DNA of 64,000 nucleotides from Rhodoferax ferrireducens T118 (GTDB taxonomy: Bacteria > Pseudomonadota > Gammaproteobacteria > Burkholderiales > Burkholderiaceae_C), in assembly GCF_000013605.1 (NCBI RefSeq), contig NC_007908.1, forward strand, positions 744,001-808,000, read 5' to 3'. The notes beneath the pieces were generated by a model. The model searched no databases. It worked only from the letters and a program-made list of their open reading frames with translations, and had not been told where the DNA came from. Below are positions 17,054-26,125 of the stretch, piece after piece; position 1 is the first letter of the stretch, and each line of letters begins with the position of its first letter. A program made the position numbers and the translations under genes.

Positions 17054-18010
17054 TCACCCGCCTGAATCAACTGTGAAGGCGGCGTGCTGGTCTTGCCCAA
17101 GCAGCTCTACCAACTGCGGTAGCGCCAGCTGCAACGTCGCCTTCAAGGTGTGGGGCGGGTTGATGACGAACATGCCGCTGGCGGGCAGGCCCGGGCGGAT
17201 GATTTCGCCCTCTTCATCGGATGTCAGCTTGCTGGATTTGACGGTCAGCGTTGCGTTCAGCCAGGGCTTGCCGGCTTTGGTGGCCAGCGTCTTGAGCTTG
17301 CGCGGCACATCGTGCGCTTCGGGGCGGGGAATGATCGGGTACCAGACGACATAGGTGCCGGTGGCAAAGCGGGTCAAGGCATCGGCCACCATGGCGACCA
17401 CGCGGCTGTAGTCGGTTTTGATTTCATAGCTTGGGTCACTCAATACGAGAGCCCGTCGCGCTGGCGGCGGCAGAAATTTCTTGATGCCTTCAAAGCCATC
17501 CTCGCGTAACACGGCCACCTGGCGACCGGCTTCGAGTTGCGCAATGTTGGCGGACAGTGTCTTGGCGTCGGTGGGGTGAATCTCGAAAACCTTCAGCTTG
17601 TCGCGCTCACCCAGCAGGCGCTGAATGATGAACGGCGAGCCGGGATAGACCTTGTGGCTGCCCTTGTTGTTGAAGCTGGCCACCAGGTCCAGGTAGTCTT
17701 TGAGGGCTGGGGCCAATGTCTCAGTTGTCGTCTTTTGCTTAACTACTTTTTTAATAGCTGTTGGCGTTTGACTGGCGGGGGCTACAGGCTCATTTAATGC
17801 GGAAACCAGGCGCAAAAATCCCTGGCCCGCTTCACCACTGGTGGCGGCGTACTCACCATCGAGCCGGTACAAGCCGGCCCCGGCATGGGTGTCGAACACG
17901 GTCAGCGCGGTGTCTTTTTGCAGCAAATGTCGCAAGACGGCCAACAGCACGGTGTGTTTGAGGACGTCGGCATGGTTGCCGGCATGAAAGGCGTGGCGGT
18001 AACTAAACAT
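17054..18010 (-). CDS. rlmJ: 23S rRNA (adenine(2030)-N6)-methyltransferase
   Basis: 318 aa. The start MFSYRHAFHAGNHADVLKH is the conserved N-terminus of RlmJ; FDTHAGAGLY binds S-adenosylmethionine and DPSYE (about 225) is the N6-adenine methyltransferase catalytic motif. It methylates A2030 of 23S rRNA. The protein is longer than the E. coli one (about 280 aa). Part of the excess is an Ala/Lys/Thr-rich linker after LNEP, where a dispersed 48-nt element (17748-17795) is translated. No Shine-Dalgarno sequence precedes the ATG; a strong hairpin lies there instead. Confidence 0.93.
   Translation of the reverse strand: MFSYRHAFHAGNHADVLKHTVLLAVLRHLLQKDTALTVFDTHAGAGLYRLDGEYAATSGEAGQGFLRLVSALNEPVAPASQTPTAIKKVVKQKTTTETLAPALKDYLDLVASFNNKGSHKVYPGSPFIIQRLLGERDKLKVFEIHPTDAKTLSANIAQLEAGRQVAVLREDGFEGIKKFLPPPARRALVLSDPSYEIKTDYSRVVAMVADALTRFATGTYVVWYPIIPRPEAHDVPRKLKTLATKAGKPWLNATLTVKSSKLTSDEEGEIIRPGLPASGMFVINPPHTLKATLQLALPQLVELLGQDQHAAFTVDSGG
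17748..17795 (+). repeat. 48-nt dispersed element, copy 3 (inside rlmJ, antisense)
   Basis: Begins TTTTTAATAGCTG and carries GGCGGGGGCTACAGGC. It is translated in rlmJ as N-E-P-V-A-x7-A-I-K, the common antisense frame. Confidence 0.8.
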
Positions 18011-18016
18011 GGGGGT

Positions 18017-18068
18017 AATGGTAACCGGCAGCGAAGTGCCTTACTGCCATTGGGCTGCCGTTACCATT
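18017..18068 (-). promoter_or_regulatory. rlmJ: Hairpin in the rlmJ leader, next to the start codon
   Basis: On the minus strand AATGGTAACGGCAGC (18068-18054) pairs with GCTGCCGGTTACCATT (18032-18017), 15 bp with one bulged base and a 21-nt loop. The stem ends 6 nt before the rlmJ ATG. The bases next to the ATG are ACCCCC, not a ribosome site; the only purine-rich run (TAAGG) is in the loop. It may control rlmJ translation, or be a relic of a mobile repeat. Confidence 0.55.
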
Positions 18069-18527
18069 GGATGGGCGGTGGTTAGGGCCGGCGGACCAGG
18101 TATCCGCTCTCTGGCCCAGGCTCGCGGGCTTGCAGGGTTGGTTCGCCGTCGCTATGGCCTCAACTTGTCATAGATGTGTGCCTGCATCGTGATCGCCGCG
18201 AATGGGGTCGTCGATCGGACACCCGATCCACCAGCCCGAGTGGCGGTGTTGGTGGCTGGAGGGTTCAGATTCGATACAAAGGAATGCTGGATGGATGTTG
18301 GATGTGTAGTTGAAATGCTGCCCGGAACATGATCACTCTCTTCAGAAGCTCCCCACTGGCCTTGAAGCGACAGTTCCAGTCGTCTTCGACTTTTTCGTGG
18401 CATCAAGCTTCATACAGTCCGCAAACCATACCGCCCGCCTGGCACGAGGCTCCGGCAATAAGGCGAAACACAAGCGGCAAAGACGACGCCCGTAACAACG
18501 AAAACGGGGGTCTTTCGCCAAATCTCC
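18069..18527. other. About 460-bp intergenic region with no supported gene
   Basis: Part of the 644-bp divergent gap between rlmJ and rplM. The promoter for rlmJ should be here, but I cannot place it. Short frames on both strands have no recognisable protein; no tRNA-like structure is seen. Confidence 0.5.
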
Positions 18528-18572
18528 TATAATGCTCGGCTTCGCAGCGCTTTTGTGGCTCCGCGGCGAAGC
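18528..18572 (+). promoter_or_regulatory. rplM-rpsI promoter -10 and leader hairpin
   Basis: A perfect -10 hexamer TATAAT is at 18528-18533, without a clear -35 box. It is followed by an inverted repeat GCTTCGC (18539-18545) and GCGAAGC (18566-18572) at the beginning of a roughly 115-nt leader before rplM. Ribosomal-protein leaders often carry regulatory structures; this one is only a candidate. Confidence 0.45.
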
Positions 18573-18654
18573 TTCGATCCCACCTAAGAGATTCCCATCA
18601 GAGGAACGCCGACCGTGGAAAAGAGCCCGACAAACCCTCTCTAGTAGAAAACTC

Positions 18655-19086
18655 ATGACCAAAACTTTCAGCGCTAAAGCAGCTGACGTGGTGCACGAGT
18701 GGTTTGTGATTGACGCGACCGACAAGGTCCTCGGACGAGTAGCCAGCGAAGTTGCTCTCCGTTTGCGCGGCAAACACAAGGCCATTTATACGCCTCACGT
18801 CGATACCGGTGACTTCATTGTCATCATCAATGCAGCCCAGCTGCGCGTCACCGGCGCCAAGTCGACTGACAAAATCTATTACAGCCATTCTGGCTATCCC
18901 GGCGGCATCTCAAGCGTCAATTTCCGCGACATGCAAGCCAAATTCCCTGGCCGTGCTCTGGAAAAAGCCGTCAAGGGCATGCTGCCCAAGGGACCGCTTG
19001 GCTATGCCATGATCAAAAAGCTCAAGGTGTACGGTGGTGCTGAGCACCCGCATACTGCCCAGCAACCCAAAGTGTTGGAACTTTAA
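18655..19086 (+). CDS. rplM: 50S ribosomal protein L13
   Basis: 143 aa, usual length, from [21 protein letters not shown]; the frame is open further upstream but that part is leader sequence. Conserved L13 features: [31 protein letters not shown] and MLPKGPLG. It binds 23S rRNA early in 50S assembly. rpsI follows after 10 bp, the standard rplM-rpsI operon. Confidence 0.98.
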   Translation: MTKTFSAKAADVVHEWFVIDATDKVLGRVASEVALRLRGKHKAIYTPHVDTGDFIVIINAAQLRVTGAKSTDKIYYSHSGYPGGISSVNFRDMQAKFPGRALEKAVKGMLPKGPLGYAMIKKLKVYGGAEHPHTAQQPKVLEL

Positions 19087-19096
19087 GGAGCCACTG

Positions 19097-19489
19097 ATGA
19101 TTGGTGAATGGAACAATGGTACCGGCCGTCGCAAATCGAGCGTCGCCCGTGTTTTCCTGAAAAAAGGCTCCGGCCAGATCGTGGTCAATGGCAAGGCGAT
19201 TGAAAAATTCTTTGGCCGTGCAACGTCCATCATGATTTGCAAGCAACCTCTGTTGCTGACCAACCACGCTGAAACGTTTGACATCATGGTCAACGTGGCT
19301 GGCGGCGGTGAGTCGGGCCAAGCCGGCGCGGTGCGCCACGGTATTACCCGTGCCCTGATTGACTACGATGCCACGCTCAAGCCTGAGTTGAGCAAAGCTG
19401 GTTTCGTCACGCGTGATGCGCGTGAAGTGGAACGTAAGAAAGTTGGCTTCCACGGTGCACGTCGCCGCAAACAGTTCAGCAAGCGCTAA
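19097..19489 (+). CDS. rpsI: 30S ribosomal protein S9
   Basis: 130 aa, usual length. Starts [19 protein letters not shown] and ends in the basic tail [14 protein letters not shown], whose final residues reach the P-site tRNA. AAGGAG ribosome site at 19085-19090. Second gene of the rplM-rpsI operon, with a hairpin terminator 37 bp downstream. Confidence 0.98.
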   Translation: MIGEWNNGTGRRKSSVARVFLKKGSGQIVVNGKAIEKFFGRATSIMICKQPLLLTNHAETFDIMVNVAGGGESGQAGAVRHGITRALIDYDATLKPELSKAGFVTRDAREVERKKVGFHGARRRKQFSKR

Positions 19490-19526
19490 TTTCAGTTCGA
19501 ATTACGCCAACGACATGTTGCCAAAC

Positions 19527-19560
19527 AACAGCCGCCAGAATTCAGATTCCGGCGGCTGTT
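19527..19560 (+). terminator. Terminator-like hairpin after rpsI
   Basis: Perfect 10-bp arms AACAGCCGCC (19527-19536) and GGCGGCTGTT (19551-19560), with further inner pairing across one mismatch. The following T run is short, so termination may be partial and allow some readthrough into the next gene. Confidence 0.7.
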
Positions 19561-19588
19561 TGCATTCTGGCTCGCCGATTTCTGCAGC

Positions 19589-20317
19589 ATGCGCCTGCGC
19601 TTATTCATTCGCCGCCTGACGGTCAGCGCCCCGCGCATGGCGGTGCGCAGCGCCATGCCCTGGCCCTTGCGTTGGCTGGGGCTGGCCGTTGTTTTTGGTT
19701 TCTGTGCCGCCCTGGGTCTATGGGCGTTCGAGTTTGGCAAAGACATTGCGGGACTCGACCGAGGCAGCAAAGAAGAACTTCAGCAAGCGCGGGCCGAACT
19801 GGCGGCCTTGCAGGCCGAGCTGGTGACAATCAAGGCCGCGCGTGATCAGGCCCAGTCCGTCGCCAACACCGTCGACACTTTGCTGACCACGGAAAAGGTG
19901 ACGCAGGAAACGCTGTTGGCCCAGAACAAACAACTCCAAGCCGAAAATCGCAGTTTGCGCGACGACCTTGGTTTTTTTGAGAAGCTGATTCCGGCCTCGG
20001 GTGGTGGCGGGATTGCGATCCGTGGCTTGCAGGCCGAAGTCCGCAACGGGCGTGAAATAAAATGGCAAGTGTTGGTGATGCAAGCGAGCAAAAACGCGCC
20101 GGAGTTCAGTGGCCAATTGGCGTTGAGCTTCAGCGGTGTGCTCAACGGCAAGCCGTGGCTGGCCACCTTGCCGGGTGGTGCGCAGACGTTCAAGCTGAAA
20201 CAGTATGGCCGCATGGAAGGCGTTTTTGAACTGCCGGCACAAGTCGTGGTCAAGGGCCTTAGCGCCAAGGTGCTGGAGGGGCCAGTTGTGAGATCGGTGC
20301 AATCCATCAAGCTATAG
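19589..20317 (+). CDS. Membrane-anchored coiled-coil protein (DUF6776-like)
   Basis: 242 aa, function unknown. One transmembrane helix at about 29-47 (WLGLAVVFGFCAALGLWAF) is followed by a coiled coil at about 57-125 (many Glu/Gln/Leu heptads such as ELQQARAELAALQAEL). A periplasmic beta-rich domain starting near GFFEKLIP ends the protein, and it keeps the pattern of the DUF6776 family found before bactofilin genes in Burkholderiales. It lies 36 bp upstream of the bactofilin gene, so a joint role in cell shape or envelope organisation is possible. Confidence 0.75.
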   Translation: MRLRLFIRRLTVSAPRMAVRSAMPWPLRWLGLAVVFGFCAALGLWAFEFGKDIAGLDRGSKEELQQARAELAALQAELVTIKAARDQAQSVANTVDTLLTTEKVTQETLLAQNKQLQAENRSLRDDLGFFEKLIPASGGGGIAIRGLQAEVRNGREIKWQVLVMQASKNAPEFSGQLALSFSGVLNGKPWLATLPGGAQTFKLKQYGRMEGVFELPAQVVVKGLSAKVLEGPVVRSVQSIKL

Positions 20318-20353
20318 TGCAACGCAGCGAACGAAGAATTTCAGGAAACAAAC

Positions 20354-20755
20354 GTGTTCAACAAAAAGAAGCAACCGCCCATCAAAAGCCTGATTGCCGA
20401 GGGCAGTCAGATTGACGGCAACATCAACTTCACCGATGGCTTGCGCATTGATGGTGCGATTGTCGGCAACTTGTTTGCCGAAACCGACAAGGCCAGTATT
20501 TTGGTCATTTCGGAGGCTGCCACGGTGATCGGTGAAATCCATGCCGATCACATCATCGTCAACGGCGCGGTCAAAGGGCCGGTGCATGCGCGGGTCATGC
20601 TGGAACTGCAGCCCAAAGCCCGCATTCAAGGTGATGTGCACTACGCGGCACTGGAGATGCATCAGGGTGCCATCATTGCTGGGCAGTTGTACCCGCTCGC
20701 AGGCGCTGAGGCGGAAGCAAAGCCCATACTGAAACTGGCGGCAAACAATGGCTGA
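20354..20755 (+). CDS. Bactofilin family protein
   Basis: 133 aa with a GTG start. The central part is the polymerising bactofilin beta-helix (about 15-115): repeated hydrophobic and glycine turns such as IDGNINFTDGLRIDGAIVGNL and the late KARIQGDVHYAALEM.QGA. Bactofilins form cytoskeletal filaments that localise peptidoglycan enzymes and other partners. Two cell-wall genes, anmK and an M23 endopeptidase, lie just beyond erpA on the opposite strand. Confidence 0.9.
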   Translation: MFNKKKQPPIKSLIAEGSQIDGNINFTDGLRIDGAIVGNLFAETDKASILVISEAATVIGEIHADHIIVNGAVKGPVHARVMLELQPKARIQGDVHYAALEMHQGAIIAGQLYPLAGAEAEAKPILKLAANNG

Positions 20756-20812
20756 CTGAATTGTTGAGCTAATTGCTGTAGTATTCTTTAACTTAATTTA
20801 ACGGAGAAATCC

Positions 20813-21175
20813 ATGAGCGCCGTCGCAGAAACTATCCAGACTGAAATGCCAAGCCCGATTCTCTTCACCGACAGTGCGGCCGCCAAAGTAGCCGACCTGA
20901 TTGCTGAAGAGGGTAACCCGGACCTGAAGCTGCGCGTGTTTGTGCAGGGTGGCGGCTGTTCCGGCTTTCAGTATGGTTTCACGTTTGATGAAATCACCAA
21001 TGAAGACGACACCACCATGACCAAGAACGGTGTGTCCCTGTTGATCGATGCCATGAGCTACCAGTATCTGGTGGGGGCCGAGATTGATTACAAGGAAGAC
21101 TTGGAAGGGGCGCAGTTTGTCATTAAAAACCCCAACGCAACCACCACCTGTGGCTGCGGATCGAGCTTCTCTTAA
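20813..21175 (+). CDS. erpA: Iron-sulfur cluster insertion protein ErpA
   Basis: 120 aa, A-type Fe-S carrier. The three conserved cysteines are present: [11 protein letters not shown] (about 46) and the C-terminal CGCGSSF. It delivers [4Fe-4S] clusters to apo-enzymes such as IspG. GGAG ribosome site 7 nt before the ATG. It is separate from any isc genes, as is usual for erpA; it ends 22 bp from the convergent anmK. Confidence 0.96.
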   Translation: MSAVAETIQTEMPSPILFTDSAAAKVADLIAEEGNPDLKLRVFVQGGGCSGFQYGFTFDEITNEDDTTMTKNGVSLLIDAMSYQYLVGAEIDYKEDLEGAQFVIKNPNATTTCGCGSSFS

Positions 21176-21197
21176 GGGGATTGGCGGCGTTGACCGG

Positions 21198-22367
21198 TCA
21201 GGCCGGGTAGATCGCACCCAAGATACGGGCGCCGCTGGCGCCCGTTACTTTTTCCAGGCTTGAAGTTTTGCGTAACAGCGTATTGCGTGCCAGCCAGGCA
21301 AAAGCGGCGGCTTCCACTTGCAAGGGCGGTAAACCGCGGGCTTGCGAAGAGATCACTTTCAGCCTTGGCAGCAGTGCTTGCAGTCGCACCATCAGGTGGC
21401 TGTTGAATGCGCCGCCGCCGCACACAATCAGGGTGCTGCTCTCGGAACCGTAGCGCTTGACGCAGGTGGCACATACGCTGGCCGTCAGTTCGGTGAGTGT
21501 CGCCTGCACATCCACCGGCGCTACCGAGGAGAATTTTTCAAGTTTCCAGGTGAGCCAGCCAGAGTTGAACAGGTCGCGCCCCGTGCTTTTCGGCGCGGAT
21601 TGCGCAAAGTAGGGCTCGTCCAGCAAGGCCGCGAGTAACTCGCCATGCACGCGCCCGGCTGCGGCCCATGCACCGTCGGCGTCGAACGGTTGACCGATGT
21701 GCTGCAGGCACCACGTGTCCATCAAGGCGTTGCCGGGGCCGCAGTCAAAACCCAGCACGTCATGGCTGTGAAAACAAGAGGGTGGGTCAGCGTCCAGCAC
21801 GCCCGCTGGAGATTCAGTGGCGGGGCAAGGGCCCAATACGGTCAGGTTGGACATGCCGCCCAGATTCAGCACGGCCAGCGTCTGGTCGGGCTGCCCGAAT
21901 GCCGATTGGTGAAAAGCCGGTACCAGCGGCGCACCCTGGCCGCCGGCCGCCACATCGCGGCTACGGAAATCGGCAACCACGTCCATGCCGGTCAGCTCGG
22001 CCAGCAGGGCGGGGTTATTGAGTTGCAGGGTGTAGCCGGTGCCGTCAAAGGACTGCGGCTGATGGCGCACCGTCTGGCCGTGGGCGCCGATGGCCGCGAC
22101 GGCGCTGTGCTCGATGTCCGCCAATTCAAGCAACTGGGCCACCACGTGGGCATAGACGCGTACCAAGGCATTGGCGGCCAGTGCCGCGCGGTGTAATTCG
22201 TTCGTGCCAGGGCTGTTGAGGGCCAGTAACTCATGGGTCAAGGCCGTCGACAAAGGCGCATTGACATGCGCCAAAACACGCAGGTGCGCGCCAGAAAAAT
22301 CGACCACTACGCCGTCCACGCCGTCCAGCGAGGTGCCGGACATCAGGCCAATATACAGATCAGACAC
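21198..22367 (-). CDS. anmK: Anhydro-N-acetylmuramic acid kinase
   Basis: 389 aa. N-terminal phosphate-binding signature YIGLMSGTSLDGVDGV, GAHGQTVRH, DCGPGNALMD and the late CGGGAFN are all typical. It converts 1,6-anhydro-MurNAc from cell-wall turnover to MurNAc-6-phosphate. Lies 37 bp downstream of the M23 peptidase gene; the pair flanking tyrS is a common Burkholderiales arrangement and joins wall hydrolysis with recycling. Confidence 0.95.
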   Translation of the reverse strand: MSDLYIGLMSGTSLDGVDGVVVDFSGAHLRVLAHVNAPLSTALTHELLALNSPGTNELHRAALAANALVRVYAHVVAQLLELADIEHSAVAAIGAHGQTVRHQPQSFDGTGYTLQLNNPALLAELTGMDVVADFRSRDVAAGGQGAPLVPAFHQSAFGQPDQTLAVLNLGGMSNLTVLGPCPATESPAGVLDADPPSCFHSHDVLGFDCGPGNALMDTWCLQHIGQPFDADGAWAAAGRVHGELLAALLDEPYFAQSAPKSTGRDLFNSGWLTWKLEKFSSVAPVDVQATLTELTASVCATCVKRYGSESSTLIVCGGGAFNSHLMVRLQALLPRLKVISSQARGLPPLQVEAAAFAWLARNTLLRKTSSLEKVTGASGARILGAIYPA

Positions 22368-22404
22368 GCCGTGCTAGGGGGCTGTTGAACTCAGACCAGC
22401 GTAA

Positions 22405-23802
22405 TTACTGTGTGCTGCCGGTTTGCATTGATGCCGCTGCCGCAAGTGCAACCCGGTTTTCGGCGGCGAGTCGGGCAAAAACAGGCTTCGCGGAGTCTGA
22501 CAGAGGCGTGGTCACGTTTTCACGGGCAATGTTCTGTGGATCCGTGTAGACGCCATTGATACGGTACTCAAAGTGCAAATGCGGACCGGTCGCCCAGCCG
22601 GTGGCACCTACGGCGCCAATGTTCTGACTCTGGCTGACGCTCTCACCCTTGCGCACATTGATGCGACTCAGGTGGGCATACACTGTTTTGTAGTTGTTGC
22701 GGTGCTGGAGGATGATGACGTTGCCATAGCCGTTTTGCACGCCGGCAAAATCAACCACACCATCGCCGACGCTGCGCACGGCAGTACCCGTGGGTGCACC
22801 GTAATCGACACCCTGATGTGCGCGCATGACCTTCAAAATGGGATGCATACGCATCTTGAACCCGCTGGTGACACGGGAAAATTCCATCGGAGAGGCCAGA
22901 AAGGCGCGCCGCAGGCTTTGGCCGTCCAGCGTGTAGTAGCCGCCTTTGCCGCGGGTGTTTGCAGTACCAGCACTACTGGCAGTCACGGCGCCACCCAGCG
23001 CAGGGTCCTGGAACCACATCGCTTGAAAGGTCTTGCCGTTGTTGACGAATTCGGCGCTCAGTACGCGGCCGGTGCGCAGCGGCTCACCGTCGCCTTCGAG
23101 GGTTTCGTAGACCACAGAAAAGCGGTCACCTTTGCGCAGGGAGCGATGGAAATCGATGTCGCCGGCAAAAATTTCAGCCATCTGGGTGGCAATATTGTCG
23201 GGAATCCTGGCGTCGTCAGTGGCGGCGAACAATGAACTCTGGATGGTGCCGCTGGCGAGGTGACTGGTGGCGGTCAGCGCTGCCGACTCCACGCGCGACA
23301 CAAAGCCCCGCGCTGTTTTTTCCAGCACCAGTCGGTTGAACTTGCCGTCGGTGTCGCTGTTCCAGCGGGCGCTGAGTTTGAGCAAGCCGTTGTGCTCGCT
23401 GGTCTCGGCGGTCACGTTGCGGCCACCGCGTCCGATCAGGACCTGCCGAGCAGTGGCATCCGAGCGCAGGAAAGCGGCGGCGGCGGCGTCATCGACGCCC
23501 AGACGCTTGAGCAAGGTGTCGGCGGTATCGCTGGAGCGGGTAATTTCTGAGCGGAACAGCCTGAGCGCCTGGAGGTCCAGGTCAGCCGGAACGACAATTG
23601 GCAGTGCCTGTACCGGTTCCAACAACTCACGCACGGGTAATTCAGAAGCATCGGGCGCGAACGAGGCAACGGCGAAGGCGCCACCGCCACCGCTGAGCAG
23701 CAAGGCCGCGATGACGGCAGTGATACGTTTAGGATGCTGATGGATGAACTGGCTGGAAACAGCCAATAAAGCATTTCCGGCGCCAAGTAGGCTGTTTATC
23801 AA
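22405..23802 (-). CDS. M23 family metallopeptidase (MepM-like murein endopeptidase)
   Basis: About 465 aa from the TTG start at 23802 (LINSLLGAG), chosen because relatives begin with similar residues. The frame is open to 23925 but the extra residues run into the tyrS promoter region. Transmembrane segment near 25-45 (ITAVIAALLLSGGG), a middle region with OapA/LysM-like character, and a C-terminal LytM/M23 domain with zinc ligands in HQGVDYG and GPHLHFEY. It cleaves peptidoglycan cross-links in the periplasm. Divergent from tyrS, cotranscribed with anmK. Start uncertain. Confidence 0.88.
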   Translation of the reverse strand: MINSLLGAGNALLAVSSQFIHQHPKRITAVIAALLLSGGGGAFAVASFAPDASELPVRELLEPVQALPIVVPADLDLQALRLFRSEITRSSDTADTLLKRLGVDDAAAAAFLRSDATARQVLIGRGGRNVTAETSEHNGLLKLSARWNSDTDGKFNRLVLEKTARGFVSRVESAALTATSHLASGTIQSSLFAATDDARIPDNIATQMAEIFAGDIDFHRSLRKGDRFSVVYETLEGDGEPLRTGRVLSAEFVNNGKTFQAMWFQDPALGGAVTASSAGTANTRGKGGYYTLDGQSLRRAFLASPMEFSRVTSGFKMRMHPILKVMRAHQGVDYGAPTGTAVRSVGDGVVDFAGVQNGYGNVIILQHRNNYKTVYAHLSRINVRKGESVSQSQNIGAVGATGWATGPHLHFEYRINGVYTDPQNIARENVTTPLSDSAKPVFARLAAENRVALAAAASMQTGSTQ

Positions 23803-23939
23803 AACAAGTAGTCCAGGTAAAGGTTGCTGTGTGCGCAACCGAACAGACAGGAAGCACGTGCCTGGCGAATTAAACTCAGGCACTTGAGAAAACGCAAAGT
23901 ATAACTTCGGCCCATCTGCTGGCATCGAGAATAACCCTT

Positions 23940-25184
23940 ATGAATCAAGCTGCTACCGTCCCCTTTTCTGTAACAGATCGTGTCCGGGAGGCGCTCGCCG
24001 TGACTTTGCGCGGCTGTGAAGAGTTGATCCCGCAAGACGACTGGATCAAGAAACTGGCCCGCTCCGAGGCCACCGGCGTGCCGCTGCGTATCAAGCTCGG
24101 ACTCGATCCCACTGCGCCTGACATCCATATTGGCCACACCGTGGTGCTCAATAAACTGCGCCAGTTGCAGGACCTGGGCCACACCGTGATCTTCTTGATT
24201 GGCGACTTCACCACCCTGATCGGTGACCCGTCTGGCCGCAACACCACGCGCCCGCCCTTGACCCGTGAACAAATCGAGGTCAACGCCCAGACCTACTACC
24301 GCCAGGCCTCCATGGTGCTGGACCCATCGAAAACCGAGATTCGCTACAACAGCGAGTGGGGCGACACCTTGGGCTCGCGCGGCATGATCGAGCTGGCGGC
24401 TAAATACACCGTGGCGCGCATGATGGAGCGCAACGACTTTCACGACCGCTTCAAGTCCGGCACGCCGATCAGCGTGCATGAGTTTTTATACCCTTTGATG
24501 CAGGGCTACGACTCGGTGGCGCTGCGCAGCGACCTGGAACTGGGTGGCACCGATCAGAAATTCAATTTGCTGATGGGGCGCCATTTGCAGGCCGAATACG
24601 GCCAGGAGCCGCAGTGCATCCTGACCATGCCCCTGCTCGAAGGGCTCGACGGCATAGAGAAAATGTCAAAGAGCAAAGGCAACTACATCGCCATCAGCGA
24701 AGACGCCAACACCATGTTTGCCAAGTGCTTGAGCATCTCGGATGTGTTGATGTGGCGCTGGTACACCTTGCTCAGTTTCAGGAGTGAGGCAGACATTGCC
24801 AAACTCCAGGCTGAGGTGACGGCTGGGCGCAATCCGAAAGATGCCAAAGTGGCGCTGGCCAAAGAGATCACGGCGCGCTTTCACTCCGCCGCTGCGGCCG
24901 AAGCCGCCGAGCAGGATTTCGTCAACCGTTCGCGCGGTGGCGTGCCCGACGAGATTGCCGAAGTGGCCCTGTCGCTGGGCGACGGCGGCGCTCCCCTGGG
25001 TATCGGCGCCTTGCTCAAGCTGGCCGGCCTGGCTGCGTCCAGTGGTGAGGGCAACCGCCTGATTGACGGTGGCGGCGTGCGCATCGACGCCAGCGTGGTC
25101 AGCGACAAAGGTCTGAAGCTGGGTGCGGGCACCTACGTGGTGCAGGTTGGCAAGCGCAAGTTTGCCCGGGTCACACTCGGCTAA
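23940..25184 (+). CDS. tyrS: Tyrosyl-tRNA synthetase
   Basis: 414 aa, TyrZ-like long form with C-terminal S4 domain. Class I signatures: PDIHIGHT (HIGH-like, about 60) and KMSKSKGN (about 240). The S4 RNA-binding domain spans about 345-410 (NRLIDGGGVRID). Attaches tyrosine to tRNA-Tyr in the cytoplasm. Divergent from the M23 peptidase gene; the CDF transporter gene starts 7 bp after its stop. Confidence 0.97.
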   Translation: MNQAATVPFSVTDRVREALAVTLRGCEELIPQDDWIKKLARSEATGVPLRIKLGLDPTAPDIHIGHTVVLNKLRQLQDLGHTVIFLIGDFTTLIGDPSGRNTTRPPLTREQIEVNAQTYYRQASMVLDPSKTEIRYNSEWGDTLGSRGMIELAAKYTVARMMERNDFHDRFKSGTPISVHEFLYPLMQGYDSVALRSDLELGGTDQKFNLLMGRHLQAEYGQEPQCILTMPLLEGLDGIEKMSKSKGNYIAISEDANTMFAKCLSISDVLMWRWYTLLSFRSEADIAKLQAEVTAGRNPKDAKVALAKEITARFHSAAAAEAAEQDFVNRSRGGVPDEIAEVALSLGDGGAPLGIGALLKLAGLAASSGEGNRLIDGGGVRIDASVVSDKGLKLGAGTYVVQVGKRKFARVTLG

Positions 25185-25191
25185 GCCCGTC

Positions 25192-26106
25192 ATGGCCTTT
25201 ATCCCCGAGCGTTTTTTGACGCCGCAGCGCCTGCTGCTGGCGTCGGTGGTGGTGGCCATCATCACCATCACACTCAAGACGCTGGCCTGGTACATCACCG
25301 ATTCGGTCGGTTTGCTCTCAGACGCGATGGAGTCACTGGTCAATCTGGCCAGCGCGATTTTTGGTTTGTTGATGGTGACCATCGCACAGCGCCCGGCGGA
25401 CGACGATCACCCCTACGGCCACCACAAGGCGGAGTATTTCTCCAGCGGTTTTGAGGGGGTTTTGATCATTGCGGCGGCCGTGGGCATTGTCTGGGCCGCG
25501 GGTCACCGCTTGCTGGACCCGCAACCGATCGAGCAGGTCGGCTGGGGCCTGGCCTTGTCGGTTGTCAGCTCAGCCTTGAACGGCTTGATGGCCTGGTTCA
25601 TGTTCCGCGCCGCGAAAGTGCACCGCTCGGTCGCGCTGGACGCCGATGCCCGTCATCTGGTGACCGATGTCTGGACCTCGGTTGGCGTGGTGGTCGGCAT
25701 TGGCGCCGTGGCCCTGACCGGCTGGCTCTGGCTGGATCCGGTGGTGGCGATCGGTGTCGCGCTCAACATCTTGTGGGAAGGCGCCCACCTGATGTGGCGC
25801 GCGTCGCAAGGGCTGATGGATGAGGCGGTGGAACCCGATGTGCTGCGCCAGATCCAGAAAACGCTGGCCGAGTTTGCCCATCCCACCATCCGCTTTGACC
25901 ATGTGACGACGCGCCGCTCGGGCCAGCGCCGTTTTGTCGACATGCACATGCACATGCCCGCGAGCTGGTCACTGGGGCGCGCTGCTGCGGTGCGCAGCAG
26001 CGTCGAGCAGGCGCTGATGAGTGCCGTGCCGGGGCTGCGCGCCACCATCCAATTGCTGCCCAGCGATGTGGAGGCTCATTTTGATGACGTGCGGGATTTG
26101 ATATGA
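25192..26106 (+). CDS. Cation diffusion facilitator family transporter
   Basis: 304 aa from [12 protein letters not shown], 7 bp after tyrS. About six transmembrane helices, then a C-terminal cytoplasmic metal-binding domain. Conserved acidic/His residues are in [11 protein letters not shown] (helix 2), [13 protein letters not shown] (loop) and [14 protein letters not shown] (helix 5, HxxxD). CDF proteins export divalent metals such as Zn, Fe, Mn or Co in exchange for protons; the SDAMES variant of the helix-2 site does not settle which metal. Confidence 0.92.
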   Translation: MAFIPERFLTPQRLLLASVVVAIITITLKTLAWYITDSVGLLSDAMESLVNLASAIFGLLMVTIAQRPADDDHPYGHHKAEYFSSGFEGVLIIAAAVGIVWAAGHRLLDPQPIEQVGWGLALSVVSSALNGLMAWFMFRAAKVHRSVALDADARHLVTDVWTSVGVVVGIGAVALTGWLWLDPVVAIGVALNILWEGAHLMWRASQGLMDEAVEPDVLRQIQKTLAEFAHPTIRFDHVTTRRSGQRRFVDMHMHMPASWSLGRAAAVRSSVEQALMSAVPGLRATIQLLPSDVEAHFDDVRDLI

Positions 26107-26125
26107 CGCAGCACCAGATGGGCCT

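Noticed and set aside
18152..18406. 84-codon minus-strand frame in the rlmJ-rplM gap
   Set aside because: No ribosome site, no domain, low-complexity composition.
18532..18654. Upstream in-frame start for rplM
   Set aside because: It coincides with the promoter -10 and leader hairpin; the L13 family begins at [13 protein letters not shown] residues.
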